Shown: in pieces, positions 6,717 to 11,838 of the stretch
Position numbering within the stretch: position 1 is the stretch's first letter
Layout: the number at the start of each line of letters is the position of its first letter
Origin: a virus
Direction: 5' to 3' (one strand)
DNA length: 30,830 nt
Virus record (IMG/VR): IMGVR_UViG_3300031565_000235
Location: 1-30,830 of that record
Notes under the pieces: model-generated
Told to the model about the DNA's origin: nothing
Database searches by the model: none
What the model saw: the letters and a program-made list of their open reading frames with translations, nothing else
Made by a program: the position numbers and the translations under genes

Positions 6717-6737
6717 GCAAAATCTACAATCGCAAAT
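6698..6737. promoter_or_regulatory. Operator candidates, two direct repeats ATCGCAAAT
   Basis: ATCGCAAAT occurs at 6698-6706 and again at 6729-6737, 31 bases (about three helical turns) apart, between the divergent early promoter and the repressor start. One copy is in the promoter spacer; the other is 11 bases before the repressor ATG. This is where CI/Cro operators are expected. Confidence 0.6.
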
Positions 6738-6747
6738 AATTAATTTT

Positions 6748-7218
6748 ATGGCTACTAAAAACCTTGATTTCACTGATAAATTGGAAAAGTTACTCTCCGA
6801 CATGGAGGTTGATAAGAAAATATTTTGTAAAAATGCTAAAATAAATTATTCTACATTCATGACATATCTCGCTCCTGGAAGCCGGGGGCGCGTTCCTGAG
6901 TGGGATCAGTTAGTCAAGATTGCGAAGGCGTTAGAGAAAACAATAGATTGGCTTCTCACCGGTATTGATCCGACAAACAACACATGCTCCGTCAAATGTG
7001 ATGAAAAACTCCGTCGGCTATGTGCGCGTGTGAAAAAGGTCATGGAGCCTGATGACGGATTCTCAAAGGCGCTGAAGGCAAATATTTATGCATTCGAGGA
7101 GTCGGCAGACATGAAAAAGGAGATTCAGAATATTAAACTGACATCCACAAAGGGTCAAGATGGCGGTATGCCGCAAGAACCGGCAAGGTCTACCGCCAAA
7201 AAACGGAAGGCCGGGTGA
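6748..7218 (+). CDS. CI-like phage repressor with XRE-type HTH, 156 aa
   Basis: Residues 8-72 form the DNA-binding domain: FTDKLEKLLSDMEVDKKIFC, then KNAKINYSTFMTYLAPGSRG, then a recognition region ending in ALEKTIDWLLTG, which is typical of phage CI N-terminal domains. The rest (73-156) is a helical, charged tail; there is no S24/LexA-type Ser-Lys peptidase domain, so RecA-stimulated self-cleavage is not expected. The ATG at 6748 has no Shine-Dalgarno site before it (AT-rich DNA only), so the mRNA may be leaderless, as lambda cI is from PRM. The gene is divergent to the early operon, with shared operators between, and leads the lysogeny region. Confidence 0.8.
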   Translation: MATKNLDFTDKLEKLLSDMEVDKKIFCKNAKINYSTFMTYLAPGSRGRVPEWDQLVKIAKALEKTIDWLLTGIDPTNNTCSVKCDEKLRRLCARVKKVMEPDDGFSKALKANIYAFEESADMKKEIQNIKLTSTKGQDGGMPQEPARSTAKKRKAG

Positions 7219-7273
7219 TCTACCTGAGTTTTCCGGCGCGTTATGGGTCATCGGATATCAAAAAGCTGGAAAC

Positions 7274-7295
7274 GTGATTTATTTGTGAAAGGAGG
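7274..7295 (+). repeat. Leader repeat, copy 1, before a lipoprotein gene
   Basis: This 22-base block, GTGATTTATTTGTG followed by AAAGGAGG, recurs at 8203-8224 with one change (T to C). It carries the ribosome-binding site of each lipoprotein gene. Confidence 0.85.
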
Positions 7296-7302
7296 TTGAC
7301 AA

Positions 7303-7563
7303 ATGAAAATGATTCTTGCTGTTTTCCTGAGCATGCTCCTTATGGGGTGTGCCGGAATGATTACAAGGTGGGATTGCGCTTCATCGAATTGTCTATCGAA
7401 AGATCGAGCATCCAATAAATGCCTCGCCCAAGCAAACGCCGCATTTTCCAAAAACAAACGCCTAATCTGGGAGCAATGTATGAGAGGGGAAGGGTTTAGG
7501 AATCGGGTTTGCGAGCCCCATGAAAGACGCGATCCGGACTGTAAAGTATTTCACATCTTTTAA
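7303..7563 (+). CDS. Small Cys-rich lipoprotein, 86 aa
   Basis: The first 16 residues (MKMILAVFLSMLLMGC) are a lipoprotein signal with lipobox LMGC, so C16 should be lipidated after cleavage. The mature part has six further cysteines (among them CASSNC, KCLAQA, QCMRG, VCEP, DCKVF), which suggests disulfides in the periplasm. The ATG at 7303 follows AAAGGAGGTTGACAA. It is the first gene of a rightward unit with the next lipoprotein. Phage lipoproteins expressed with the repressor are often lysogenic-conversion or superinfection-exclusion genes; that role is inferred from position only. Confidence 0.75.
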   Translation: MKMILAVFLSMLLMGCAGMITRWDCASSNCLSKDRASNKCLAQANAAFSKNKRLIWEQCMRGEGFRNRVCEPHERRDPDCKVFHIF

Positions 7564-7576
7564 GGAGGGTTAAGAT

Positions 7577-7951
7577 ATGAGAAAAGCAGCAATTCTTTTT
7601 TTCTTACTCATCCTGATTTCATGTGGGGGAGGCGGGGATGATGCCGACCCCACGAAGCCACAGGCCAAGTTCGATATCACATCCGTTGTGAAGACGATGA
7701 CGAGCTATGACCGACCTTCGTTGATAATAACGGTGGAAAACACCGGGGAGGCGACAGGGTATAATGTTTCTTGTGATGCCCATGCCCGAAACGCAACGGG
7801 CACGATAATAGATACGGCATCGGCTTTTTTTGCGGGTCTGGGGAATATAGCGGTCGGCGAAACAGCATTGAACGAGGCGGTTTTCTTCAGCCTCAAATCG
7901 CATAATGATTATGTTACCTTGACTTATGACTGTTCGTGGCTAACGATGTAA
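7577..7951 (+). CDS. Lipoprotein with FxLYD-like beta domain, 124 aa
   Basis: The signal (MRKAAILFFLLILISC, lipobox LISC) predicts lipidation at C16, followed by a glycine-rich tether (GGGGDDAD). Residues 31-122 look like a small immunoglobulin-like FxLYD domain: SLIITVENTGEATGYNVSCD, then GTIIDTASAFFAGLGNIAVG and a final strand with DYVTLTYDC. Two cysteines (in NVSCD and YDCSW) may form a disulfide. An AAGGAGGG site precedes it, 13 bases past the previous gene. Likely a surface or periplasmic protein expressed in lysogens; function unknown. Confidence 0.72.
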   Translation: MRKAAILFFLLILISCGGGGDDADPTKPQAKFDITSVVKTMTSYDRPSLIITVENTGEATGYNVSCDAHARNATGTIIDTASAFFAGLGNIAVGETALNEAVFFSLKSHNDYVTLTYDCSWLTM

Positions 7952-7974
7952 GAAATTAACCCATGTCCCTCGAA
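7948..7974 (+). repeat. Junction repeat, copy 1
   Basis: The block GTAAGAA-ATTAACC followed by CATGTCCCTCGAA recurs at 8517-8544 with small indels; 14 bases (CCATGTCCCTCGAA) are exact. In the second copy the ATG is the integrase start; in this copy the frame opened by the same ATG leads into the terminator and tRNA and is not a gene. Confidence 0.85.
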
Positions 7975-7993
7975 CATCAGGTGAAAATAATGC

Positions 7994-8023
7994 TTGACAA
8001 ACGAACAGAACTTTGTTTACTTA
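7994..8023 (+). promoter_or_regulatory. Promoter candidate before terminator and tRNA
   Basis: TTGACA at 7994-7999 and TACTTA at 8018-8023 are 18 bases apart. The only things downstream before the terminator at 8063-8106 are about 40 non-coding bases, so it may drive a small RNA, or the tRNA by read-through. Confidence 0.5.
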
Positions 8024-8029
8024 TGAATC

Positions 8030-8106
8030 AGCGGGCTGGTGAGGCTTCCAGAACTCGGAGCCAGGGGCGAGACAAAAGAAAGATTTCTGTCTCGCCCCTT
8101 TCTTTT
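8030..8106 (+). ncRNA. Candidate small RNA ending at the terminator
   Basis: A transcript from the promoter at 7994-8023 would be about 75-80 nt and end at the hairpin 8063-8106. The 5' part contains CTGG...CCAG and GGCT...AGCC complementary pairs, so it can fold. The only long frame across it runs into the tRNA and has no Shine-Dalgarno site. The call rests only on a promoter-terminator pair. Confidence 0.35.
8063..8106 (+). terminator. Rho-independent terminator
   Basis: GGGGCGAGACA (8064-8074) pairs perfectly with TGTCTCGCCCC (8088-8098) around a 13-base A-rich loop and is followed by TTTCTTTT. It sits just upstream of the tRNA. Confidence 0.88.
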
Positions 8107-8112
8107 ATGCGT

Positions 8113-8189
8113 GCCCCCGTAGCTCAACTGGATAGAGCGCCAGTCCGCTAAACTGGGTGCTTCGAGTTCGAGCCTCGACGGGGGCACCA
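8113..8189 (+). tRNA. tRNA with Arg-like body and GCT (Ser) anticodon
   Basis: All four arms pair perfectly: acceptor GCCCCCG/CGGGGGC, D stem GCTC/GAGC with loop AACTGGATA, anticodon stem CCAGT/ACTGG, and T stem TCGAG/CTCGA with loop TTCGAGC. A73 and an encoded CCA follow. The variable loop is only five bases (GTGCT), so this is a class I tRNA. The anticodon loop is CCGCTAA: anticodon GCT at 8147-8149 would read AGC/AGT serine codons, but bacterial tRNA-Ser is class II with a long variable arm. The D loop with A20, A73 and the overall body match tRNA-Arg. Position 33 is C where U is almost universal. It may be a degenerate, specialised or miscoding tRNA. Confidence 0.85.
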
Positions 8190-8202
8190 CTCTTGAAATA
8201 CT

Positions 8203-8224
8203 GTGATTTACTTGTGAAAGGAGG
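8203..8224 (+). repeat. Leader repeat, copy 2, before a lipoprotein gene
   Basis: It is identical to 7274-7295 except for one T-to-C change and carries the AAAGGAGG site of the lipoprotein gene at 8230. Confidence 0.85.
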
Positions 8225-8229
8225 GCATT

Positions 8230-8520
8230 ATGGTTAAGATTATCTTGATATTGATCATTTCCTTTGGCCTTTCCGGCTGCACCACCTATGAGGGAGCCGC
8301 CTATATTAAAAAAGACCTTGATAACCTGGCGTGTTCAAGAAAACCCGCGCCAACGAGTATCGACATAAAAACGGCAAAAGTAGATTGCATAAAAGATGTT
8401 GTTGATGAGGAATTTTTTAAGGGTGGCGCATCAATTATGGTCGTAGATAGCATAAGGGGTGTAAACCGATATAGATATGCTAGCTGCATGGACTATAAGG
8501 GATACTTTTGCACTTGGTAA
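8230..8520 (+). CDS. Small lipoprotein, 96 aa
   Basis: The signal MVKIILILIISFGLSGC ends in lipobox LSGC, so C17 should be lipidated. The mature part is mixed alpha/beta with four cysteines (ACSRK, VDCIK, SCMDY, FCTW) and no recognised family. Its leader is a near-exact copy of the one before the lipoprotein at 7303, and both proteins are short and cysteine-containing, but their mature sequences do not align convincingly. It ends about 12 bases before the integrase start. A host-envelope role in the lysogen is inferred. Confidence 0.72.
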   Translation: MVKIILILIISFGLSGCTTYEGAAYIKKDLDNLACSRKPAPTSIDIKTAKVDCIKDVVDEEFFKGGASIMVVDSIRGVNRYRYASCMDYKGYFCTW

Positions 8521-8544
8521 GAATAATTAACCATGTCCCTCGAA
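8517..8544 (+). repeat. Junction repeat, copy 2, at integrase start
   Basis: It matches 7948-7974 (GTAAGAATAATTAACC then ATGTCCCTCGAA). It covers the stop of the lipoprotein gene and the first codons of the integrase. Confidence 0.85.
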
Positions 8545-9627
8545 TTCCGCAAATCCCGCTGGTACGTGATCTATCGCCCCGACGGTCGATATGGAAGGCG
8601 GGTCCGCGTGCCGGTTCCTCCGGACACGGACCCGCAGGGCTGGCACGACGATTTCATCCGCGAGTGGAAGGAAAGCAAGGCGGGTAGTCAGGAGATCCGG
8701 GCGCTCACCGGCCTGACCATCAGCCAGCTCTGGCCCGAATATCTTCAGTGGTCCGAGCTCCATCACGCCGCGACCACGCATCGGGACTTGGTGAACGTCG
8801 GGCAGTATATCAAGAAGTATATCGGTCAGTACGACGCAGAGGGGATCGGGCCGCACCATGTGCAGGTGTACCAGCGGTTACGGACGGAGGGGGCGGGGAG
8901 GGCGATCAATCGAACGGTCAATAAGGAGATCAATTATTTGATGGGGATGGTCCGCTGGGCCGGGCGGCAGGGGCATATCACCCCGCGCCGGCTTATCCTT
9001 GACATGCTGCCGTACAAAAAACCGCTCCCCCAGGTGCTTACAGCGGGGGAGGTTGAGGCGCTTGTGGGGGCCGCAAATCCTTTTTACCGCGCCTATTTAT
9101 TGGCCCTCTACGCGCTCGGGCTCCGGTCCATCGAGATGCGCAATCTGAAATGGAAAGACGTGAATTATGAGCGCGGCGTGGTGAACATGGTTCAAAAGGG
9201 AGGCTCTACAAAGAGTCTTCCGATGGGCGCGGCTCTTTCATCGGCTCTGCAGGAGATCGCCCCGCCAGCGGCCAACCGTGAAGCCGGGTGGGGGGATTCA
9301 CCGGTATTTCGGAATCCGAGAACAGGGAAGGCCATCGTGAACGTCCGGCCTGCTATCAAGCGGATTGCTAAACGAGCCGGGGTGAATAAATGGGTCCATC
9401 CTCACATGCTCCGGCACTCATGCGCCTGTCATATGATGGATGCTGGCGTCAATCTTCGCATAATTCAAACATTCCTCGGGCATGCGAGCATCCAAACAAC
9501 TGAAATTTATACCCATGTGAGTATAGAGAATTTAAGGGCGGCGCAAAGGCTTATCAGTGGGGGGATTGATAAGATAAAGCCTCCCGCCCGCGACAATATT
9601 TTCCGGTTCCCTGCCAGAGCGAAATAA
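8533..9627 (+). CDS. int: Tyrosine-family phage integrase, 364 aa
   Basis: Catalyses recombination between attP and attB for integration and, with an excisionase, excision. Residues 1-50 are an Arg/Lys-rich beta domain of the arm-binding type, 57-160 the core-binding SAM-like domain, and 165-345 the catalytic domain. Catalytic residues seen: R198 (LGLRSIEM), K222 or K227, H291 and R294 (HPHMLRHS), H317 (FLGHAS) and nucleophile Y326 (EIYTHVS). The length is normal. It lacks the extra IntI-specific helix near the third patch, so it is not an integron integrase. No good Shine-Dalgarno site precedes ATG 8533. The tRNA-Gln 3' end at 11169-11217 is the likely attP core. Confidence 0.92.
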   Translation: MSLEFRKSRWYVIYRPDGRYGRRVRVPVPPDTDPQGWHDDFIREWKESKAGSQEIRALTGLTISQLWPEYLQWSELHHAATTHRDLVNVGQYIKKYIGQYDAEGIGPHHVQVYQRLRTEGAGRAINRTVNKEINYLMGMVRWAGRQGHITPRRLILDMLPYKKPLPQVLTAGEVEALVGAANPFYRAYLLALYALGLRSIEMRNLKWKDVNYERGVVNMVQKGGSTKSLPMGAALSSALQEIAPPAANREAGWGDSPVFRNPRTGKAIVNVRPAIKRIAKRAGVNKWVHPHMLRHSCACHMMDAGVNLRIIQTFLGHASIQTTEIYTHVSIENLRAAQRLISGGIDKIKPPARDNIFRFPARAK

Positions 9628-9663
9628 TCCCACCACATTTTAAGTTATATTTGAAATTGATGC

Positions 9664-9691
9664 TTGACATTAAATTGTAAAGGTGTATATT
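9664..9691 (+). promoter_or_regulatory. Sigma-70 promoter for accessory genes
   Basis: TTGACA (9664-9669), a 16-base spacer and TATATT (9686-9691) make a strong promoter 31 bases before ATG 9722. It supports the 9722 start, since a start at 9683 would lie upstream of the expected transcription start. Confidence 0.7.
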
Positions 9692-9721
9692 GGAATCAAT
9701 GAAACGAAAGGAGAAAGTGAA

Positions 9722-9970
9722 ATGACATATAAGTTACAATATTATATCGAAAAAGATATCCCAATTCCTGAAGTGCAAGAATTTCTTTTCCCACTCAGAG
9801 AAATGGAGATAGGGGATTCTTTTTTCGTACCGATGCTGGATTGGCTTTCGATGGGAGCGATTGGCGGAAAGCATGGTTTTTGGGAAATCGTTCAATATGA
9901 AGCGCCGAAAGAACATCAATATGCGGGGCGAACGGTAGAGGGTGGATTCCGGGTATGGAGGACAGTGTAA
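9722..9970 (+). CDS. Hypothetical phage protein, 82 aa
   Basis: The ATG at 9722 follows AAAGGAGAAAGTGAA. The central EMEIGDSFFVPMLDWLSMGAIG segment followed by a C-terminal basic strand (GGFRVWRTV) resembles small phage proteins with an 'IGDSFFVP' core, often found near replication or regulation genes; their function is not established. It is the first gene after the 9664 promoter, with the ribbon-helix-helix gene two bases behind. Confidence 0.65.
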   Translation: MTYKLQYYIEKDIPIPEVQEFLFPLREMEIGDSFFVPMLDWLSMGAIGGKHGFWEIVQYEAPKEHQYAGRTVEGGFRVWRTV

Positions 9971-9972
9971 AC

Positions 9973-10113
9973 ATGAAGAAAAAGCACCCCATCACGATCG
10001 TTCTAACAGAAGAAACCCACGCGGCCCTTGTGAAGATGGCCGAAAAGGAAAGCCGCCCCGTGGCGCAAATGGCACGGGTATTGATTGAGAAGGCGGTAGA
10101 GGTTAAGAAATGA
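9973..10113 (+). CDS. Short ribbon-helix-helix (Arc-like) protein, 46 aa
   Basis: The sequence starts MKKKHPITIVLTEETHAALV, followed by a second helix (ESRPVAQMARVLIEKAVE). One beta strand plus two helices with a polar S-R-P-V turn is the whole CopG/Arc fold, so a DNA-binding dimer is likely. It begins two bases past the previous stop with no strong separate Shine-Dalgarno site. Its last 45 bases are repeated at 10841-10885 with about 82% identity. It could be an excisionase or a regulator of neighbouring genes. Confidence 0.6.
   Translation: MKKKHPITIVLTEETHAALVKMAEKESRPVAQMARVLIEKAVEVKK
10069..10113 (+). repeat. Ribbon-helix-helix gene 3' end, copy 1
   Basis: ATGGCACGGGT ... CGGTAGAGG ... 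AAGAAATGA. It matches 10841-10885 at 37 of 45 positions; the two copies bracket the cassette region. Confidence 0.8.
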
Positions 10114-10148
10114 GTTTGGAATACCATCGCCGTCCGCTGGAGTGATTT

Positions 10149-10155
10149 GTTATGC
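10149..10155 (+). other. Integron cassette 5' boundary (GTTATGC)
   Basis: GTTATGC fits the recombination-site core GTT(R)(N)(R)Y, one position off consensus. Its exact reverse complement GCATAAC is the R'' box of the attC-like site at 10439, as expected for the two ends of one excisable cassette. The flank to the left (CCGCTGGAGTGATTT) has no matching left arm, so this would be a secondary or remnant site. Confidence 0.5.
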
Positions 10156-10180
10156 GGTTTTTAACATATTGGAGGATGAC

Positions 10181-10444
10181 ATGCACTTGAATTATTTCCT
10201 ACTTACTGCCGGAATTACCTGTAAAATTAATGAGCACCCACAGAAGCAAATGGAAAAACTTGGCATTACATATCAGGATGCTACTCCACAGAGTTTGTAT
10301 GATTCATGGTGGTTTTGGAATTGTGAAAATGTTCCGCCCGAGTTACCTGAATATTTGACCGAACTAACCATTGATCCCATGCTCTGTATAGGCCATGGGC
10401 TAAGCAAAGAAGATGCAGAAAAGATACGGGATTATAAGGCATAA
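10181..10444 (+). CDS. Hypothetical protein of cassette 1, 87 aa
   Basis: The ATG at 10181 follows GGAGGATGAC, 26 bases after the cassette boundary. A GTG at 10142 would lie before the boundary and has no Shine-Dalgarno site. The product (starts MHLNYFLLTAGITCKINEHP) contains WWFWNC and a C-terminal helical motif GLSKEDAEKIRDYKA. I recognise no family. The stop TAA lies inside the R'' box of the attC-like site, as is usual for integron cassette genes. Such genes are typically orphan proteins with no promoter. Confidence 0.7.
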   Translation: MHLNYFLLTAGITCKINEHPQKQMEKLGITYQDATPQSLYDSWWFWNCENVPPELPEYLTELTIDPMLCIGHGLSKEDAEKIRDYKA

Positions 10445-10496
10445 CGCAGTAATAAGGCGCGGGGCTTTTCCCGTCGCCTTGATTTAATTGTTATAC
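10439..10496 (+). repeat. attC-like recombination site (58 bp)
   Basis: Layout: R'' GCATAAC (10439-10445), a five-base unpaired spacer, AATAAGGCG paired with CGCCTT-G-ATT (10451-10459 with 10475-10484, one extra G at 10481), a CGGG/CCCG tip hairpin, a second five-base spacer, and R' GTTATAC (10490-10496). R box, 5/5 spacer, L box with one extrahelical base, and a variable tip is the attC architecture. The extrahelical base is on the 3' side in this orientation, the opposite of the usual side, so the true orientation may be reversed. Confidence 0.6.
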
Positions 10497-10530
10497 ATTT
10501 TTTGTGACCAAAGAAAAGGAGCAATGATTT

Positions 10531-10755
10531 ATGCCAAACGCAACGTTAGATGCTTTTGATAATTTTTGGGACGGTTACTGGAAACCGACGCAATTCCCAG
10601 CGGTCTTTGATGCCGCCATGCGTGAAATCGCTGTAAACGCATGGAATGCTGCCTTAAAAGCGGCAGACGATAAAATATACAGATCGTATAAACTTGATGG
10701 ACAGATGAACCGGGCGGACTATAGCGCCCAGGTCTTGTCTATTCGTGCTGTATAA
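10531..10755 (+). CDS. Hypothetical protein of cassette 2, 74 aa
   Basis: The ATG at 10531 follows AAAGGAGCAATGATTT. The protein is helical (EIAVNAWNAALKAADDKIYR); repeats of the W-N-A-A type occur in many phage and cassette proteins without a known role. The stop TAA lies inside GTATAAC (10750-10756), the exact complement of the GTTATAC at the start of this cassette. No promoter is evident between the attC-like site and the gene. Confidence 0.65.
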   Translation: MPNATLDAFDNFWDGYWKPTQFPAVFDAAMREIAVNAWNAALKAADDKIYRSYKLDGQMNRADYSAQVLSIRAV

Positions 10756-10756
10756 C
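10750..10756 (+). other. Cassette 2 R'' box (GTATAAC)
   Basis: It is the exact complement of GTTATAC at 10490-10496. It is followed by an imperfect palindrome (about 10767-10803, ACAGAA...TTCTGT with ATTGCAAT in the middle) that could be the arms of a second attC. No clear GTTRRRY closes it, so the 3' end is lost or diverged. Confidence 0.45.
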
Positions 10757-10840
10757 ACATAGTAGACAGAAAAATTATATTGCAATAAGATAATTCTGTA
10801 TAGTACAATTAAGCTGTTCTCTACTTAACATTATGAAACA

Positions 10841-10885
10841 ATGGCACGGGTGATTATTGAAAGGACGGTAGAGGGAAAGAAATGA
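10841..10885 (+). pseudogene. Remnant of a ribbon-helix-helix gene 3' end
   Basis: The last 14 codons plus stop (MARVIIERTVEGKK) match the end of the 9973-10113 gene (MARVLIEKAVEVKK). The 5' half is absent. The stop overlaps the next start as ATGA, suggesting the intact ancestor was coupled to the 10882 gene. Confidence 0.65.
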
Positions 10886-11115
10886 ACAAACGTCAGAGAA
10901 AAAAGATGTTAAAAAAAATCGGCTTTTCCCTTCGGGGGAGCAATGATCAAATTGAATGGACAGAGATACCGGCCTCGATACCGAAACATGCCAGATACAA
11001 AATTCTTTTTCCACGAGAGCCATATCGGCATTATTCAATGCTTATGAATGGGGCATTGTCCAGGAAACAAATATGTTGTGACTCAGAAATCCTTAATGAT
11101 TACGATAGTGGTTGA
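10882..11115 (+). CDS. Hypothetical basic protein, 77 aa
   Basis: The ATG at 10882 follows GAGGGAAAGAA. The N-terminus is very basic (MNKRQRKKMLKKIGFSLRGS), then a mixed region with YKILFPREPYRHYSML. No family recognised. It is coupled to the remnant upstream by an ATGA overlap and is the last gene before the attP region. The basic N-terminus would fit DNA binding (an excisionase-like role is conceivable from position only). Confidence 0.5.
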   Translation: MNKRQRKKMLKKIGFSLRGSNDQIEWTEIPASIPKHARYKILFPREPYRHYSMLMNGALSRKQICCDSEILNDYDSG

Positions 11116-11168
11116 CACATAGGCAAAATTAAAGATCAATATTATCGGGTATTTACCCTATGCGTTTT

Positions 11169-11217
11169 ACGGACTCTGACTCCGTGAATAGAGGTTCGAG
11201 CCCTCTTCCCCCAGCCA
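11169..11217 (+). other. attP core: 3' part of tRNA-Gln(CTG)
   Basis: The sequence runs from the anticodon stem to CCA: ACGGA/TCCGT stem with loop CTCTGAC (anticodon CTG), variable loop GAAT, T arm AGAGG/CCTCT with loop TTCGAGC, acceptor strand TCCCCCA, G73 and CCA. The 5' half of a tRNA is absent upstream, so it is not a functional gene here. A phage carrying this segment restores a host tRNA-Gln(CTG) gene when it integrates. Confidence 0.85.
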
Positions 11218-11228
11218 AATGAAATCAA

Positions 11229-11260
11229 GGGGTTGCGGCCAAATCCGCAGCCCCTTTTTT
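11229..11260 (+). terminator. Rho-independent terminator after the tRNA segment
   Basis: GGGGTTGCGG (11229-11238) pairs with CCGCAGCCCC (11245-11254), one G-T wobble, loop CCAAAT, followed by six T. It would terminate the tRNA-Gln restored by integration. The opposite strand has a weaker tail (TTGATTTC) and may also stop the tail operon. Confidence 0.88.
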
Positions 11261-11288
11261 ATACCAAATGGGACACATGGGGACACAC

Positions 11289-11345
11289 CTAATGCTGAAC
11301 GACATGATATTCTTTAAGCGTAAAATATTTATGTGTGTAATACAT
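11289..11345 (-). CDS. Possible 18-aa peptide
   Basis: The ATG at 11345 follows a textbook TTAAGGAGGATCTA site, and the frame ends after 18 codons (MYYTHKYFTLKEYHVVQH). It would be the last gene of the tail operon. Good ribosome-binding site but no other support; it may be a chance frame or a truncated gene. Confidence 0.3.
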   Translation of the reverse strand: MYYTHKYFTLKEYHVVQH

Positions 11346-11355
11346 TAGATCCTCC

Positions 11356-11826
11356 TTAAAATATTATAATCTGTGGCGGAAGGCCTCCCCAACCCTGTAA
11401 TGACATAGCGACTGTTTCGCTTGACAATCCAGTTGGCGATGCAGGGCAGCCAATCGTGGCATAATCGTATGCACCATATCTAAGTGCGTCATCAGTGTAA
11501 GCATAATGCCCTATGTTATCGGCGCTATAATTGACAGCCAGCCAATAAAGCGTACCAGATACGATGGACAGATGAGGAGAAACCTTAATTCTATTCCACT
11601 GTTCGGCAAGCACGGCTTGGCCGGTGTTCTGAACCCATAATTGAGTCCCAATTTCACCAGCATTGTCGGCGTAAATAGCAACTTTAACATTGCCACTACC
11701 GTGCATGTGAATGCGAAATTCCAACATTTTACCACTTTGAACGGCAGTAAATTTAGAGGCATAAAAACGATTTGTAATATTTGCGTCAGTTGCACCTTCA
11801 CTCGCTACGCCTATTAATTTCTTCAT
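11356..11826 (-). CDS. Tail tip/receptor-binding candidate, beta-rich, 156 aa
   Basis: The start follows TAGGAGGAGATAGCT. The protein is beta-rich with a jelly-roll-like pattern (MLEFRIHMHGSGNVKVAIYA ... GTLYWLAVNYSADNIGHYAY), as in carbohydrate-binding or 'choice-of-anchor' modules attached to phage tails. It lies at the distal end of the tail operon where host-recognition proteins usually are. The glycan or receptor is not known, and a decoration role is equally possible. Confidence 0.55.
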   Translation of the reverse strand: MKKLIGVASEGATDANITNRFYASKFTAVQSGKMLEFRIHMHGSGNVKVAIYADNAGEIGTQLWVQNTGQAVLAEQWNRIKVSPHLSIVSGTLYWLAVNYSADNIGHYAYTDDALRYGAYDYATIGCPASPTGLSSETVAMSLQGWGGLPPQIIIF

Positions 11827-11838
11827 AGCTATCTCCTC

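Larger units (their letters stand above)
11114..11288 (+). other. attP region with possible integrase arm sites
   Basis: The tRNA-like core at 11169-11217 is flanked by GACACA motifs: GACACATAGG at 11114-11123 on the left, and GGGACACAT (11270-11278) and GGGACACAC (11280-11288) on the right, the last two spaced one helical turn apart. Similar repeats beside cores are arm-type sites of lambda-like integrases. The core identity is strong; the arm sites are inferred. Confidence 0.5.

Noticed and set aside
7963-8151. 62-codon plus-strand frame starting MSLEHQ
   Set aside because: It uses the duplicated integrase start but runs through the terminator hairpin into the tRNA and has no Shine-Dalgarno site.
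8533-9627. Integron integrase (IntI) as partner of the cassettes
   Set aside because: The extra helix typical of IntI is missing, and an attP with a tRNA 3' end explains this integrase as an ordinary phage one.
10102-10145. Gene starting MSLEYHRRPLE after the ribbon-helix-helix gene
   Set aside because: The frame stops after 11 codons at 10145, before the cassette boundary; it may be the cut end of an older gene but cannot be supported.
11169-11217. Functional tRNA gene
   Set aside because: Only the 3' part from the anticodon stem is present; no D arm or 5' acceptor strand lies upstream.
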